A DNA stretch of 64,000 bases, taken from Climacteris rufus. Its lineage: Eukaryota; Chordata; Aves; Passeriformes; Climacteridae. The stretch spans positions 501,026-565,025 of the forward strand of contig VZRZ01000211.1 of the NCBI GenBank assembly GCA_013398175.1. Reading direction: 5' to 3'. The translations under genes were made by a program, and so were the position numbers. This document shows positions 1 through 12,544 of this stretch, one piece after another. The stretch's first letter is position 1. Each line of letters begins with the position of its first letter. The notes beneath the pieces are model-generated. The model ran no database searches, was not told the DNA's origin, and was given only the letters and a program-made list of their open reading frames with translations.

Positions 1-119
1 CGCGGCGGAGGTGCCCGGCCGGTGGCCGCGGGTGTTCCCGGCCGCTGGCCACTCGCCCGCCTGGGTCGCGCCGGCTCCCTCGCTCGCTCCCCGGCCTTCC
101 ATTTCCTCCTTCCTGAAGG

Positions 120-132
120 TTTTTGCGCCAAA
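120..132 (-). promoter_or_regulatory. E2F-type site
   Basis: The bases tttttgcgccaaa contain TTTGGCGC on the minus strand, a full match to the E2F consensus TTTSSCGC. It lies inside CpG island A. The match is visible in the sequence; binding is an inference. Confidence 0.45.
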
Positions 133-375
133 CACGCGCAAAGCCCTGCCGACGGCTCCTCGCTGGGCCCTTTTGGGCTTGTTTTTAACTCGACGAGGTT
201 CGCTCGGCTCTCGTCAGCACGCCCTCTCTTTTCACTCTCATTTCTGTTTCTTGCCGGTGCTAGGAGTTGATTGCAATCTGAGGTTCCTTCTCGTTAAATC
301 TCAGTCAGAGCTCCAGGTTTACGAAGCCTTGCGCGGCCGCTGAGGTTGTGCCAAGCCGTGCAGAGTGAGGGTTTT

Positions 376-385
376 CCAAATAAGG
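376..385. promoter_or_regulatory. CArG box (SRF-type site)
   Basis: The bases ccaaataagg match CC(A/T)6GG exactly, the serum response factor consensus. The site is in the 3' part of CpG island A, upstream of the possible donor at 562. Function is inferred only from the motif and its promoter-like setting. Confidence 0.45.
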
Positions 386-561
386 CAGGCGAGCGGCGCG
401 ATGTGCCCTTTGAAATCCATCTAGGTAGCCCTGGCGCGGGCTCCTGGGGAGCCTGGCTGTGGTGGGATACCCGCGACTTAAAGCTGAGTAGGCCTTTTAA
501 GGAGTCGGTAGCACAAAAGAGGATGATGAATGATTCCTGTTTTAGGAAGGAGCCTGAGTGG

Positions 562-567
562 GTAAGC
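562..567 (+). other. Possible splice donor of a first exon
   Basis: The bases gtaagc follow gagtgg just downstream of CpG island A. They could end a non-coding first exon on the plus strand. This is one motif without transcript support. Confidence 0.2.
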
Positions 568-1623
568 TGGTAATTACAGTTCATAAACTCTTCCCTGCTG
601 CCTTCCCTGCGACTGGTGGAACAGGACAGCTATTTCTTGCTTTGGTACAAACACCGTAGCAATCAAACTAAGAGTTTTCAAAGGAACACCCAGGATGTAA
701 CTTAAAAACTCGAGCATAGCTCCTTGGGCTCTTTCCCCAGTGACAAAAGAGTAAAAATGAATGTATCTTCCCAGTATGGTTTTGGGGGGGGAAAAAAGAG
801 CCTTCCTTACTTAGATAACAGGAAAAAAAATTCGACCTTTGAAACATCAAAGTTGGCATCTTTGTTTGCTGTAATGAGCCGTATGTTTCTGCCAAGATAG
901 AAAAAAAGTTGTTTTGTAAAAGCATGGTTACAAGCAACAGAAAATGCTAGTCAACGTACACACAGTAGAAAATGCTGTTAAATTGTCATCTGCAAACACC
1001 AAAGATGGATGCAATTAACTTTTGAGAGCAGGTAGTTAAGGCAGCAGAACTATCTGCTTGCAGGAATTTAAGTGCAGATGAAGATTCTAACCTTCCAGAA
1101 CTGCAAGGTTTAGTTCAGAACAGCTGAATCAAGCTGAACTCCTTTACTGAGGCTAATATTTTTTCCCTTTTTGTTTTTTTAAGTGACAAAATCCTTGCAG
1201 CACAAATGCAGTTTACTCATTTGTAAACTCTCTTGGTTTAGAAGCCCTTTGGAGCACACTTAAACGTGTGTGCACTGGCATGAGAGAGAGCAAACCAATA
1301 CTGGTGTAAAGGGTTTCTTTATACTCTGTCCACAACATAGATCATAACAAAAGAATTCAATCAAATCGCATCCTAAACTCAAGTATTGCATAGTGTTTTA
1401 AAGAAGTAAAAAGGTGAATGAGGTTTAGTGTCTCGTGGGGGAGGATTTTCTATGATTTGCTGGTAAATGAAGAAAAAAAACCAAGAAATAGATACCACAT
1501 CTGAGGAACTTGCCTTTCTGGCAGATGATAGTAGAAAAGTCAGGATAGGGTAGAAAGTCTAGAAGGGGAAGTGAGGCTAAAGCTGCCTGTTTTGTTGTTG
1601 TGGAGTTGTTTAGTTTTTTGTTT

Positions 1624-1625
<2 letters not shown>

Positions 1626-1656
<31 letters not shown>

Positions 1657-1699
1657 GGGTTGTATTTCTTTCCTNTTTTTTTTTTTTTTTTTTTTTTTT
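1626..1699. repeat. Paired poly-T tracts with an ambiguous base
   Basis: A run of 30 T (1,626-1,655) and a run of 24 T (1,676-1,699) are separated by 20 bases containing one undetermined base (n at 1,675). The n shows that the assembly is unsure here, so the run lengths should not be trusted. Confidence 0.9.
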
Positions 1700-4600
1700 G
1701 GTAGGCATGCTAATTCCTTCCTTAAAGACAATTTCTGTTCGTATCACTTCCCTCTTTTACTTCATAAATTAAGCTGAAATACATGTATTTTTCTTTGGCA
1801 GCTCCACTGTTCACTGTGTTTAGTAAGATGCTGTGAAGGAAATGGGAGTTCTGAACGGGCAGAACAGATAACACAACAGGGCTCTTCAAGTAATCGAGGA
1901 CAAAATAAAGAGTGGTTGAGGTGATGCAATGTTTTGGATGAAGAGCTTTTGGTATATTTGATACACTTTTTCCCCCCTAAGCTGAATATAGCTCTCATTG
2001 TAGGTGGCTGGGTTGCTTTAGTTAGACAACACAGAAGAGATTGCAACAGGGCAAGGGAAGGGAGAGTTCGAGTGCATTTATTGCAGCATCTGCATTCATA
2101 AATGCATGTGACGGACACCATGCACTCCACCGGATGCATTTGAACACTGAAAGCTTTTAGCTGTCATTGCTCCTTGACAGTGGCCCTGGTGGCTTTTAGT
2201 AAACATCCAGAGGAATGAGTAAATTGAATAGATGCTTTGTTTGGCACATCAAGAGAAGAATAGTCTCCAAATGCTTCCATTATGAAAAGCTTAACTGAAA
2301 AGCACTCACACTTTGAGGTGCAGTTGTCATCCTGCTCTCCTGTGCAGTTTCTTCTGGAAAACGTTTTCCAGGCGGTTCCCCTCCATTTTTGGAATTATTA
2401 CTGCTCTTAGCTTAGCAAAATGCTGCTGCCACCCTCGATACAGTCCACTTAAGTTCAAGACAGCAATTTTTTCATTGCAAGTCCCATCTTCACCTCTAGG
2501 AGTCGTAGATAAGTAAGGAGAAGATACAGATGGTCTGTTTAGCAGATACTTGATAGAGAAAAAGGTGTCAAGGTAAATTGCATCTATTCTTCTCAGAAAT
2601 ACTTCAGACAAGAGTGCCCAACAAGGCAGTCTGATGTGCATGATGTCTTCCTATTGATTATGTTGGGATGGAGTTTAAGTGACATCAACTGTACGGATTT
2701 TAATTCAGCCTTATGATGTGAAAACATTTATGAATCCTCTTGGTTTTATTCATGAGTAGCGCTAATGAAATAAAAAACATCTGGTACTCTAATATCAAAA
2801 TTTAAATGTACTGAATGGCTTCAGTGACTTGGAAATTAGAAGCCTTGAAACAAGTCAAAGGCAAACAGAGACAGGATTCAGCTTCTTCATTCCTATTCCT
2901 TAAGTGGGTGATCATGTAATTTATCCAAAATCTCATTATAACTGCTCACTCAGCCTGTCCCCTTTGTGATCTGTTCATCTTGTGGCTGCTCTCTTCCCAT
3001 GGCACCTTTGCAAGTGTAAGGAACAGAATTTTCCACTCCTGGTCAGGACTTGTTTCATAATCTCATGTACTTACGTTCTTGTTTGCAGTGTTCATGCCTT
3101 TAGATCATGTCAGCCTTTAAACTATGGATACGATTTTAATTTTTTTTAGTAGAAAATTTTTATGGTTCTCCGTATTTCAAAAGTGAATGTGCCATAATAC
3201 AAATATTCTGGATTTTGTGCTTTTAAATGTGTCTTGGTCTGAATTGCTGTCTTCTAGATTAGATGGGCCTCCAGTAGGAAAAAAGAACAAATACCCAAAA
3301 CTCTGAGTAAGACTAAAGAAAATGGGTAACTTGAACCCACCACTGTATTCTCTGGTTTCTGTAATCAGGATATACATGATGCAATAGGCCATTCATCTGC
3401 AGTGTAGCTGGAATATTCCAAACGAATGTTTTTCATCTGCTGCAGCAGAGATTCTTATCTTACTATGAAATAATTTTGCCATGCAGTGGAAACAGTGTAT
3501 AAGCATTCTTCAAATTATGAGAAGGCATTTCAGCAGAGTTGTAAGCTGTGAGAGTACATCTGCATGTGGCATTTGTGAGTTATGGATGTTACGACCACTT
3601 GTGCTTGCTGTGTAGGTACAACAGTCTGACTGCCAGCAGTGAAACATAGCATAAAGCAGAGTTTGTCAGAGTGAGTCTAGGAAATGCATGTGCTTGGGTA
3701 TGTTACACCATGAATGTTTGCACCTATCTAAAGGATTGGCTGCAACCTAGTGCTTAGGTACAAAAGTAAAAATTTGTTTTCCTCCTCTAAGCTACTCTTC
3801 CTCCTACAGCTTTGACCTAGAAAATTCTGGGAATAGATGGATATGAATTTATAGCTCATCCATATGTAGGATGTTAGTAAATATATACCATATGCACTAA
3901 CCATTTGCTGTGGATAGTGTATGAAACACAATTCCTGCAAGACTGTCTCAGTCCACCAAGGGGGTAATTGCTGTAACAGATCCTCGTGGAGCACACAGAT
4001 TTTGCACCTGGCCAGTTTGTGGTTTTAGGTCTTGGGGCCTTCTTGCTTGCTTGCTCTATGTTAAAGTTGCATGAAATATGCCCTGGATCTGAGTAGCTAT
4101 GTGAGAAACACTGGTTTGATATTTGTATTGTTTTGCAAAGCTTCCTGTAGACTCTTTAGTTGCAGCACAGGCATCTGAATGGTTCCATTATTTCAGTTTT
4201 AAAAGGCAATAGCTCCTTGTTTTTAGTACTGATCTAAAAATTCAGCATCCCTGTCCAAAACAGTACCTGAGGTACCTTGTTCCTGTTACTTAGCACATTC
4301 TAACTCCTTTTTCTTCCTTGACCCAGGAAACCAAGAGAGCGAGTCCAAGGAAAAGAGCAGAGCAGATAGGCACAGCAGTAGCAGTTAGGGAGAAGTGCAG
4401 GGGGGCCCATCTGCCTTACCTGGAAGTGTCTGCATTGGAACTGCTGCTGATGCTGGCTTCTCCAGCCAGAGAAATGGCACAGGAGTGGGGAGGCCCAGGG
4501 ATTTTCTGTCACCTGGGGATCCCTCTAACCTGCCTTATGCCATAGGAGATCCTTTACTGAGAGTGGTTCTTAAATGGCCTCAGTGCTTTGTAACTGCTTC

Positions 4601-5980
4601 CCAGCTGAGGAAGTAAGTTAGGTGATACTTATGGAGACCCTTAAAGACTTTTGGTGTTAAAGTATGCAATAAAAATCCTTGAACAACAATCCAAGAAGGG
4701 AAAGGAGGACTCTATTTGATCTTTTTGGAAATATATTAAGGGTTTCATTTGTATCTTGTTGTGCATGCCTTGACTGCATATAATATCTCTGCCCATCTAC
4801 TTCTCTCATTAAATCCATGATATGGCAAGCTCCAGGAGCTGGATATAGTTCCTAATTGTTTGCCACTTCTCTGTTCTTCCCTAGGAGCTCCACCAGATTC
4901 TTTCTTCCAATAACTGTAAACCCTGCTTGCTGAGGTAGAATGAGGCTTTGAGTCAGAGCAACTGCAGGAGATGAAAAAGAATAACAGAGATAAAGGTACA
5001 TTAAATTAGTGGTTAGTGGATGGCACAGATCATAGTGATTGATAGGAGATGAAGACAACAAGAGGAAACTGTTGGGACCTGTGAAGAGAGTAGCTGTGGT
5101 GGGATTGGAAGCTGGGATTGTATCTACAATTATCTTTTGGTTAATGGAGTATTTGACTGCTTTTTGTGAAAGTGCTGGTTGTCCTTAAGTCAGATCAGGT
5201 CTGGAAGCAATGTTTTATTCATGATATGGGAATCTGCTGGCACCTCAGTCATCACACAGGCTACCCCTACTGCCTGCTTCAACTCTCACTAATTTGTTCT
5301 TAATGCTTTCTTTACATACCCCGGATTATGTATAGGTTTGCTTTTTCTGTTTTATGCCCCCTTTCCTTAGGCTGGATAACAGAATGACTATCTAGTTTGT
5401 TTATGAGTATATGCATCTTACCCATTCTGAATTGCCATGTTAATTCTAGAGCAGCCTAGAATTAGTGGACAATCTTAATTGGCACTAACCCTGTTGCAGG
5501 GAAGTTCATTTCCTAGGTACTTTGAGTTGACACAATATTTATATCAGACTTGGAAGCTCTCCAAGCAGGTTTTACGCAATTCTTTACATAAAGGGAATGA
5601 ACTGCAGGTGACTGAAGACACAAGGTATTTCTTCTCTAAAACTTGGACCTCTGTTTCACACAAGGGCTCAATTCTTGCCTCAGTCAGCACACCTCAGATA
5701 CCTACAGAATTGGCCAGGCTCATCTGCTTTTGAGCTGTCTGATGCAGGCAATGGAGTGACAGTAAGTACTGATCCATTTACAGCTCTGTACGGGAAGGAG
5801 CTGTCGCCTGCTACCATCCCATCAGGGGCCTAAAAGTCAACAGCTTTTATAACAGATATGTGCTGGACAGGTTTTGGATTAGGTTTACTACATCACTCCT
5901 AGTGTATAGGTTTATCAGAACAATTACATTGGTGCAGACATAAAAGTGGACTAAACTATTCCAGTAAAGAAACCCTTTCC

Positions 5981-5994
5981 ATATATATATATAT
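5981..5994. repeat. (AT)7 microsatellite
   Basis: A pure run of seven AT units. No other significance is apparent. Confidence 0.8.
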
Positions 5995-7077
5995 GTCTGT
6001 CAATCATAAATACAAATCAGTGATATTACAGTTCACTCTGCTAATGGAACACTAGAACACCTACTTTAAAACATTAAAAACTGTCTTCTTCCTTTTTATC
6101 CCAGTCTGTTTTTTCACCTCAATTAATACAACTGACAAACATCCTTCTTTCTCACATATATGTCTTGTTTAGTAGAAGCACTATATTCCAGTCTCTCACC
6201 AAGAAAAGGGAAATATTCACAAGGAAGAGTGCTCTTCCAAAGGCCATGTAAAAACAGAGTTCTTGGTGCTTGTCCCTGCTCAAATTCACATTCGTGTTAG
6301 CCCAGTCTAATTCAAGTGAAGGCAAAATGTGAATTTCTAGCACAACATGTTTTCTTTGTTTCTTTAGTACAATCCTAAATAAGAAAGATGAATTATAGTG
6401 GAGATTACAGTAAAGTAATGAACCAGAAGGGTATAGGTATTCATGCCTTAGGGAAAAATATACCATGCTTCTTAGTATATAAAATTGGAATATTTTGAGC
6501 CATACCATTCTTCTGAAAATTTTTCTTGCCTGCTACCCTGGAACTTTATTTTTACTCTCCATGTTGGTCTAGACACTACTGCAGACCCTTACAATGAGCC
6601 TCTTAAGTTAAGACTGGTGCCAGCCCACGAGTACTGACCTGACCCTTTCCCGTTTAGTGAGACAAGTAGCTTCTTCTCCTGTAAAGGGCTGAACAAGCCT
6701 ACCACTGTCTCTATCTTAAACATAGCTAATGTTAATTTGGAGGTGTTAACATGTACCACCTGGTCCTGTGAGCATGGGATTAGCTGAGGGTATCATTAAC
6801 ACTAATAACTTGTTGAATGAAAAATAAAAATGAAAGCTTAGGAAGTCTCCAAGGCTGTAATTACTCCAAAATTAACTTTCCAATATTTCTACCTTATGGA
6901 ATGTCATATTTGCTTGTAAATGTAGAGAGCCAATGAACAGATAATGTGTTTATTGGTGAACTAGTGAAAAAAAGCACAGAGTTTATTTTCCCACTTTTAA
7001 TATTGATTACACCTTGTTGTCTTTCATTTGTCTCAGCCCACGCTGTAGGCCAGGGCCAGCTACAGAGTGTGTATGTG

Positions 7078-7218
7078 ACTGTGCAGCTACAGAAACATGT
7101 TCTCCAGCTATGTGTGTCCATCTCACTGTGCAGCTACAGAAACATGTTTTCCAGCTATGTGTGTCCATCTCACTGTGCAGCTACAGAAACATGTTCTCCA
7201 GCTATGTGTGTCCATCTC
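7078..7218. repeat. Tandem repeat, 3 x 47 bp
   Basis: Three head-to-tail copies of a 47 bp unit start at 7,078, 7,125 and 7,172. Each begins actgtgcagctacag and ends tgtccatctc. Copies 1 and 3 are identical; copy 2 differs by one C-to-T change. The sequence just before copy 1 carries a partial related motif (ccagctacagagtgtgtatgtg). Because 47 is not a multiple of three, each copy would be read in a different frame, so a coding role is unlikely. The near identity suggests a recent expansion, possibly polymorphic in copy number. Confidence 0.95.
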
Positions 7219-7919
7219 ACTGATTCTGCCACAGTATCCCTGTCATTGAGTAAAAAACATTCATCCCCATCAACACTGTCAGAGACATTCCTTAAAAGTA
7301 TGTTAAAACTGAGTTGCTAGGTGAATAAGGACATCAAGAAATGGGTGGATGTCCCAGTATAATGTTAATTCTCACCTTACAAACCATAGCAAAAGGTCTT
7401 GCACATTTTTCCCCTGGAAATTATAAAGAATCAGTATAGAAAATCATAGTTTCAATCTTTTCTTGATGGCTTACCCCTATGCTGGTTGCCTTTCATGCAT
7501 CCAGGTGAAATATTTTCCAGTAAAGTGGCTTCAGCTCACCAGTACAAATGCCATACCACTGATGTCAGGTACTGTGTGTTCCTGCTATTGCCAAATTCCA
7601 GCTTTGTTAATGGTACAGTTATGTATTGCATTCACCAAACATATTTTTCCCATCCCCTTTTTTTAATAAAAAAGTTTTACAATGAAATTGCATTCAGCAA
7701 AAATTTATCCAGTTCTCTGGAAGAATAGGATCGTACTTCAGCAAACTGAGCTGGTTTTATTACATTCTACTTGAATTAGTGAAATATCTACTAAAAATAC
7801 TCTGTTAATTGATAATATTTTCACAGAAAAACCTAAATTAAAATCATACATATTGACTCTGTGGGTCCCCCAAATCAGCTAGATTAAAATTAAAAAAAAA
7901 AGTTGAGATTTTAGATAAT

Positions 7920-7941
7920 ATTTATTTATTTATTTATTTAA
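7920..7941. repeat. (TTTA)n microsatellite
   Basis: About five and a half units of TTTA in a row. No further function is indicated. Confidence 0.85.
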
Positions 7942-10239
7942 CGTGTGTGGAATATGCAGTTTGTTTACTACCACTTCTAGTAGTACATATGAAGTCATTC
8001 AACATGTAAAAATATTGAATCTTCTCTCTGTAGGTCTAGCTTGTTTTTGCTTAGTTGCTAATGTATTTTGAATCAAGGATATGGCAGCGAGTGGGAGTTC
8101 AACTGCTAGTCTGTGTTCACCTGTGCTGTCTTAAGTTCAGCGGAAAGGAGAATTAATTAAAAAAACTCCTTCAAATATTAAAATGGGTTATTATCTACCA
8201 TTTTAAGAACGGGAACACTGTTAAATACAGATTGCTTCTGAAGAAACAGATGCAGATTGGTTTTTGTGGTCTGAAAGTTGGGGTGTAGTCTGAAAGTTGT
8301 TGTCCTTCACTAGTGAGAACCAGAGTGGTCCTGTGACTGCAGGCTCTTCAGAAAAAAGTTCATGTTCTAGTTTATTGCTGCTGTAATATTTTACATGCTT
8401 GTCATTTTGCCTCTGGTGTAAGCATGTGTGTTTTGACTGTATCTATATCAAAATATAGCAAAGGGGGGATGACAAATAGGGACATCTACAACGAGACACA
8501 GCACAAGAAAGGATTATGCTTTGCAGCCTGTTTCTTTCTAGGTCATGAATGACTTGCATGAAGATGTCAGTATCCTGCATCTGTTTCCCTATTTTGCGAG
8601 ATGTTTGTGGTGAGATAAGAGGATTCATGCAGCTAGGGAAAAAACCCCACCACCACTTATCTCTATTGTGGTTTTTATTGTGTTCGCAGAAAAATGTCGG
8701 GCATCCCTTGGCAAACTAAGTGTTACCAAAAAGTTTCATTTGGCTTAAGCTTACCTAAGTTTAGTAAATAATTCGACAATATATTAGAAATAAAATCCTT
8801 TATTTAACTTCTTTTAAACTTTTCCCTTTGAACTGGAAATATGACTGTGCTGCAATTATTGCCAAAATTATGATTCTCTTAAAAATGTTTTTGAGAAGAA
8901 CTGACAGTGACAACTAACATCCCCAGTAAAATGTTGTGGTTTGGCTTTGATTTGTGGCTAGCTGTGGCTGGGGTGTCAGCTGCAGTAGCAATTTGCAGAA
9001 GTACTTCCAAAATCATAATTCATTTTCAGCCCTAGTTGGACAGTTTGAACTGGGTTCAGATTTGGTTCTACTCTCTGTTTTAAAATACCTTTATCTGGTA
9101 CTGTTGGTACACTCAAAAAATTCTCTTTTTCTTTCCACCATCATAGCTATGTGATTGTAATTCTTTCATAAAGAATGGCTCTAGAAGACCAATAAATAAA
9201 TAATGATTCATGCTATACCCCCCAAAGACCTGCTTTCTGGATGGCTTGATGACTGTATGGTAGCAGCAGAGTTGGGTTACATTGGGACATTTTTAAATTG
9301 ACAGTCACACTTTTAACATGAATAATTACTTTTGATGATAATAGCAGCCAGCCTGCAAGGACTAATAAATTCCACTGAGTTACCCAGAGATATAGCTTGG
9401 TCTCCTTGGGCTCTATAATGCATATTTAATTGGACTATTATGGCTCTGTGGTACCTGCATATTCCATTGAAAGCTTGAAAATCATTCAGTTATAACTCAG
9501 TAAAAATTGAAAGAGTCATATCCTGCCTGGGTTTCTTAAATTTTTGGCCTGTAGTAATTCCCAAAGTTTGGGGGGAAAGTCTAGTTCTTTTCAACCTGCT
9601 TCTCTAATCATCCACTTTTCCTTACTGAATTATTCTTTATCAGTAAATTCTTTGTTCCTTTTCTTGGCCTGTAATAGTTTGGGTGCTTATAGTTTTGAAA
9701 GTATATGTGGAGATATGTGGAAATATGGAGAACTAACAGTCCAGCCCAAGTGGTGGATAGCATAAAGGGTTATATCTGTGTTAATGATTTAGGGTTTTTT
9801 TAAATGGAGGATCAATGGATCTGGCATCCCCCCCTGCACATTTTTGTGGTTTTTCTCCTTAAGGCAAGATGATAGTCTTGCTATCCAGACCAACTGCCCC
9901 TCAGCAGTCAGAGCACAGATTTGTTTAGAGCATGCTATGGGTGCTCTGAGATGTGAACAAAAACAAGTGAGAGAGAACGGCCCCAGCAACATGTATGACA
10001 GGAGCGTGTTCTTGGTCTGGACTAAAACATTGCCAAAAATGTTCTCTAGGTGAGCCTACCTGAGGCCAGGGCATGAACTACATTGTTCTCTGGCTTACCT
10101 CCTTGCCCTTAAGAGAAGATGAAGTATATTTCTGTTACTTCTGTGCTGGTTCTGGGACTGAATGTGAAGTTCTGCCTTTCCCTTTGCCATCCATTTAGGA
10201 TGGATTATAGTAGTTCTCTCTCTTGTGTCCTTGTGTGGA

Positions 10240-10350
10240 GTTTTTTTGTTGTTGTTGCTGTTTTTCTTTGTTTTGGCTCTTTGTTTGTGGGGGTCTTGTT
10301 TGTTTTTGGGGAGTGGTTTTTGTTTGTTTTTCTTGTTGCTTTCTTCACCC
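10240..10350. repeat. T/G-rich low-complexity segment
   Basis: Over about 110 bases the plus strand is almost entirely T and G, in GTT, TTTG and TTGT patterns. It is strand-asymmetric simple sequence. Overlapping ORFs on both strands here are compositional and are not called as genes. Confidence 0.7.
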
Positions 10351-10727
10351 AATTATACAGCTTTTTATGCTTTCTTCTCTGTGGAGGTGTGAAAGGCTCT
10401 CAACTGAACATTTTTGTTAACAAGAGTTTCAGAATGGTAAGATGACTCCCCTCTTTGTTTTTGAAGAGCCCAGAATATTACATGAAAGCTTGCCATATTG
10501 GCATTTCAGGAATCACAAAATGTTTTTATGCTGTGATACCTTGAATAGTTTGTCGTTGTACTATTTTTGTGTTTCTTTCATTACATAGCCTATTTATCCT
10601 TACTGTGAGGCTTTAGTGGCCCAGTGTAGTACTGATGATCAATTATTTGCTTGGAATGGAATCAGAACTATGTATTATTTGACACAGGACACTAAATAGC
10701 CATGAAGTCAGGATTTTATCAGTGGTG

Positions 10728-10781
10728 TGAGACAAGTTTCAGCTATCAAGGGAAAAAGAAAATGCCCCTATATAATTATTT
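10728..10781. repeat. 54 bp exact duplication, copy 1
   Basis: This 54 bp segment (begins tgagacaagtttcagctatc, ends tataattattt) is repeated without a mismatch at 12,491-12,544 in the same orientation. The flanks differ on both sides. It is either a small recent duplication or two copies of a short dispersed element. Confidence 0.95.
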
Positions 10782-12490
10782 TCAGGCTCTAAAATAATGT
10801 TTTTCTTCAGTGACCCTCAATTTAATGGTACTCTTGAATTACTAAGTACTTTATCAATATTAAATATGGGTTAGTGCATCCATTTGATAGGTGTTATTAA
10901 AACAAACTCTGTAGGTATATAAGCTTGTACCAAGGAAATGATTTGACTATAGATATATGTGAACTCCTAGCAGGGATAGCCAAAGTTCTGACCTCTAATT
11001 TCCAACTTCAACCACAACCCCACACAGCAGGGACTTGGTGACAATGTTTTAACAGAGGGTATTCTTGATATAAATCCCCTTCCTTGAAAAAATCATCTAC
11101 ATTTGGGATGCAAAGTCTTATCCTGCCTTTTCCTTTGATAGGAGGAAAAAATTCAGTGAAAAAAAAAATCCTAGTCAGCTAGTCTGCTCCCAGAATGTTT
11201 GTCCCACTGAATTCTAGTCTTCTTTAAAAGGCTAACTAAAATCTGGACACAGGAAGAATATTTCTTTTTTTATTTCATAATATTGTTTACTTTGAGCTAG
11301 TCTCTTCCTTTTCTAATGAGCTGGCTTGGTACTAAAGCTGCTGGCATCCCCCAGAACCTCAGAGCAAGGAGGTCGTCTGAACCCTTCCCTGTAGGCTGCT
11401 TTGCAACATGAATTTCAGGGGAATGGTTTCCACTGTTTATTGGAACTGGGATTAAGAGAGGCTGTGTTTTGAGTGACAGAAGCTACTGGGAACTGTAAAA
11501 GCCTTCATTTAACTTATTCCTTTCTTTTCACACCACTCAGTGTTGTAAAGTCGCCAGTGTTAAGACAAACAACTGCACTGCAAAGCAGTGACTTTAAAGA
11601 ACACGTCTGCCTTTTGGCACCTCGGCTTTCGGGCTGGGGTAGGCTTCAAATGTCAGCCCCACCCACTGCCTGTGGAATACTTGTGGGAAGCAAAAATAAT
11701 GTTTTTCTTGTTCTTCCCATGGTCAGTTATGTCTGTTACAGACACTTCCCTGCATGGCGTCAGCTAATGCTGACATCCCTTCAAGCGAAACTGATGGCCA
11801 AGAGAAGGCAATGAAACCCCAACCCTTCAGCAGTGGCTTTGGGTCTCTGCAGCAGTCAGGGTTTGTTTGGCCACCTGTGTGTGGTGCCTGCCCAGGCCCT
11901 GAAGTTTCCAGTGTAAGCTAGGAATGTATTATGAGCTTTGCACTTTAAACATTTTTTTCACTCCAAATTCTACTGTTACTGTTCAACTTCTGCTCATGCA
12001 GCAACATATGTACAGGCTAAACCGGGATATTGGTGTTTCTGGAGAACATTGTTTAGAATTAATACAAACCAAAATCCAACAAAAAAACCCTAGCTTGCAG
12101 TGAGTACTTTGTTTGAAAACCACTTTTACTACATCTTACCTGGAGTACCTCCAGCTCCCTTTTTCTCTACTGGCTGGTTGTGACAGATTCCCAGAACAAA
12201 TAAGCCACCCTTTCCTAACAAGAGGAAGACTCTGGGTCTGCCACGATCACTCTTAGCATCCTGGCTCCACGTGGAATGCTCCCACCTCCTGGAAGGAGTC
12301 CAGCATCTGCTCTGCAAACCACAGTGCATAGTTTTGGATGTTATAAATACTTTCTCAAAGATTTACTTTCTCAAATATACCTGTATAAATGTTCAAGACT
12401 TAACAGTTCTTACTGGCATATAAAGCAAAGTTATTTGGTTTTGACTTTGCACTTGATACCCATTAACATTTTTCTTGCAAAATTATACTA

Positions 12491-12544
12491 TGAGACAAGT
12501 TTCAGCTATCAAGGGAAAAAGAAAATGCCCCTATATAATTATTT
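12491..12544. repeat. 54 bp exact duplication, copy 2
   Basis: Second exact copy of the segment at 10,728-10,781, 1.76 kb downstream, in direct orientation. The identity ends abruptly at both edges. Confidence 0.95.

Larger units (their letters stand above)
1..480. promoter_or_regulatory. CpG island A, candidate promoter
   Basis: The first roughly 480 bases are strongly GC-rich with many CpG dinucleotides, unlike the AT-rich DNA that follows. The island is open at the left edge, so its true size is unknown. It contains a perfect E2F-type site and a perfect CArG box (listed separately). A possible splice donor (gtaagc) begins at 562, which would suit a first exon on the plus strand. It may be the distal promoter of ANXA11, whose human orthologue also has long 5' UTR introns, or it may belong to a neighbouring gene to the left. 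No coding sequence could be recognised in it. Confidence 0.6.
568..7077. other. Long stretch without recognisable gene
   Basis: AT-rich DNA with stop codons in all frames every few hundred bases. No ORF here resembles a known protein, and none shows coding-like codon use. It contains the poly-T tracts at 1,626-1,699 and a short (AT)n run at 5,981-5,994. If island A is the ANXA11 promoter, this is the start of its first intron; otherwise it is intergenic. Confidence 0.6.

Noticed and set aside
1762..2139. 125-codon minus-strand ORF beside the poly-T tract, considered as a retrocopy with a poly(A) tail
   Set aside because: Protein not recognisable, and no poly(A) signal sits at the right distance from the T run.
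6946..7320. ORF through the 47 bp tandem repeat, considered as a repeat protein
   Set aside because: The unit is not a multiple of three, so the peptide does not repeat in frame.
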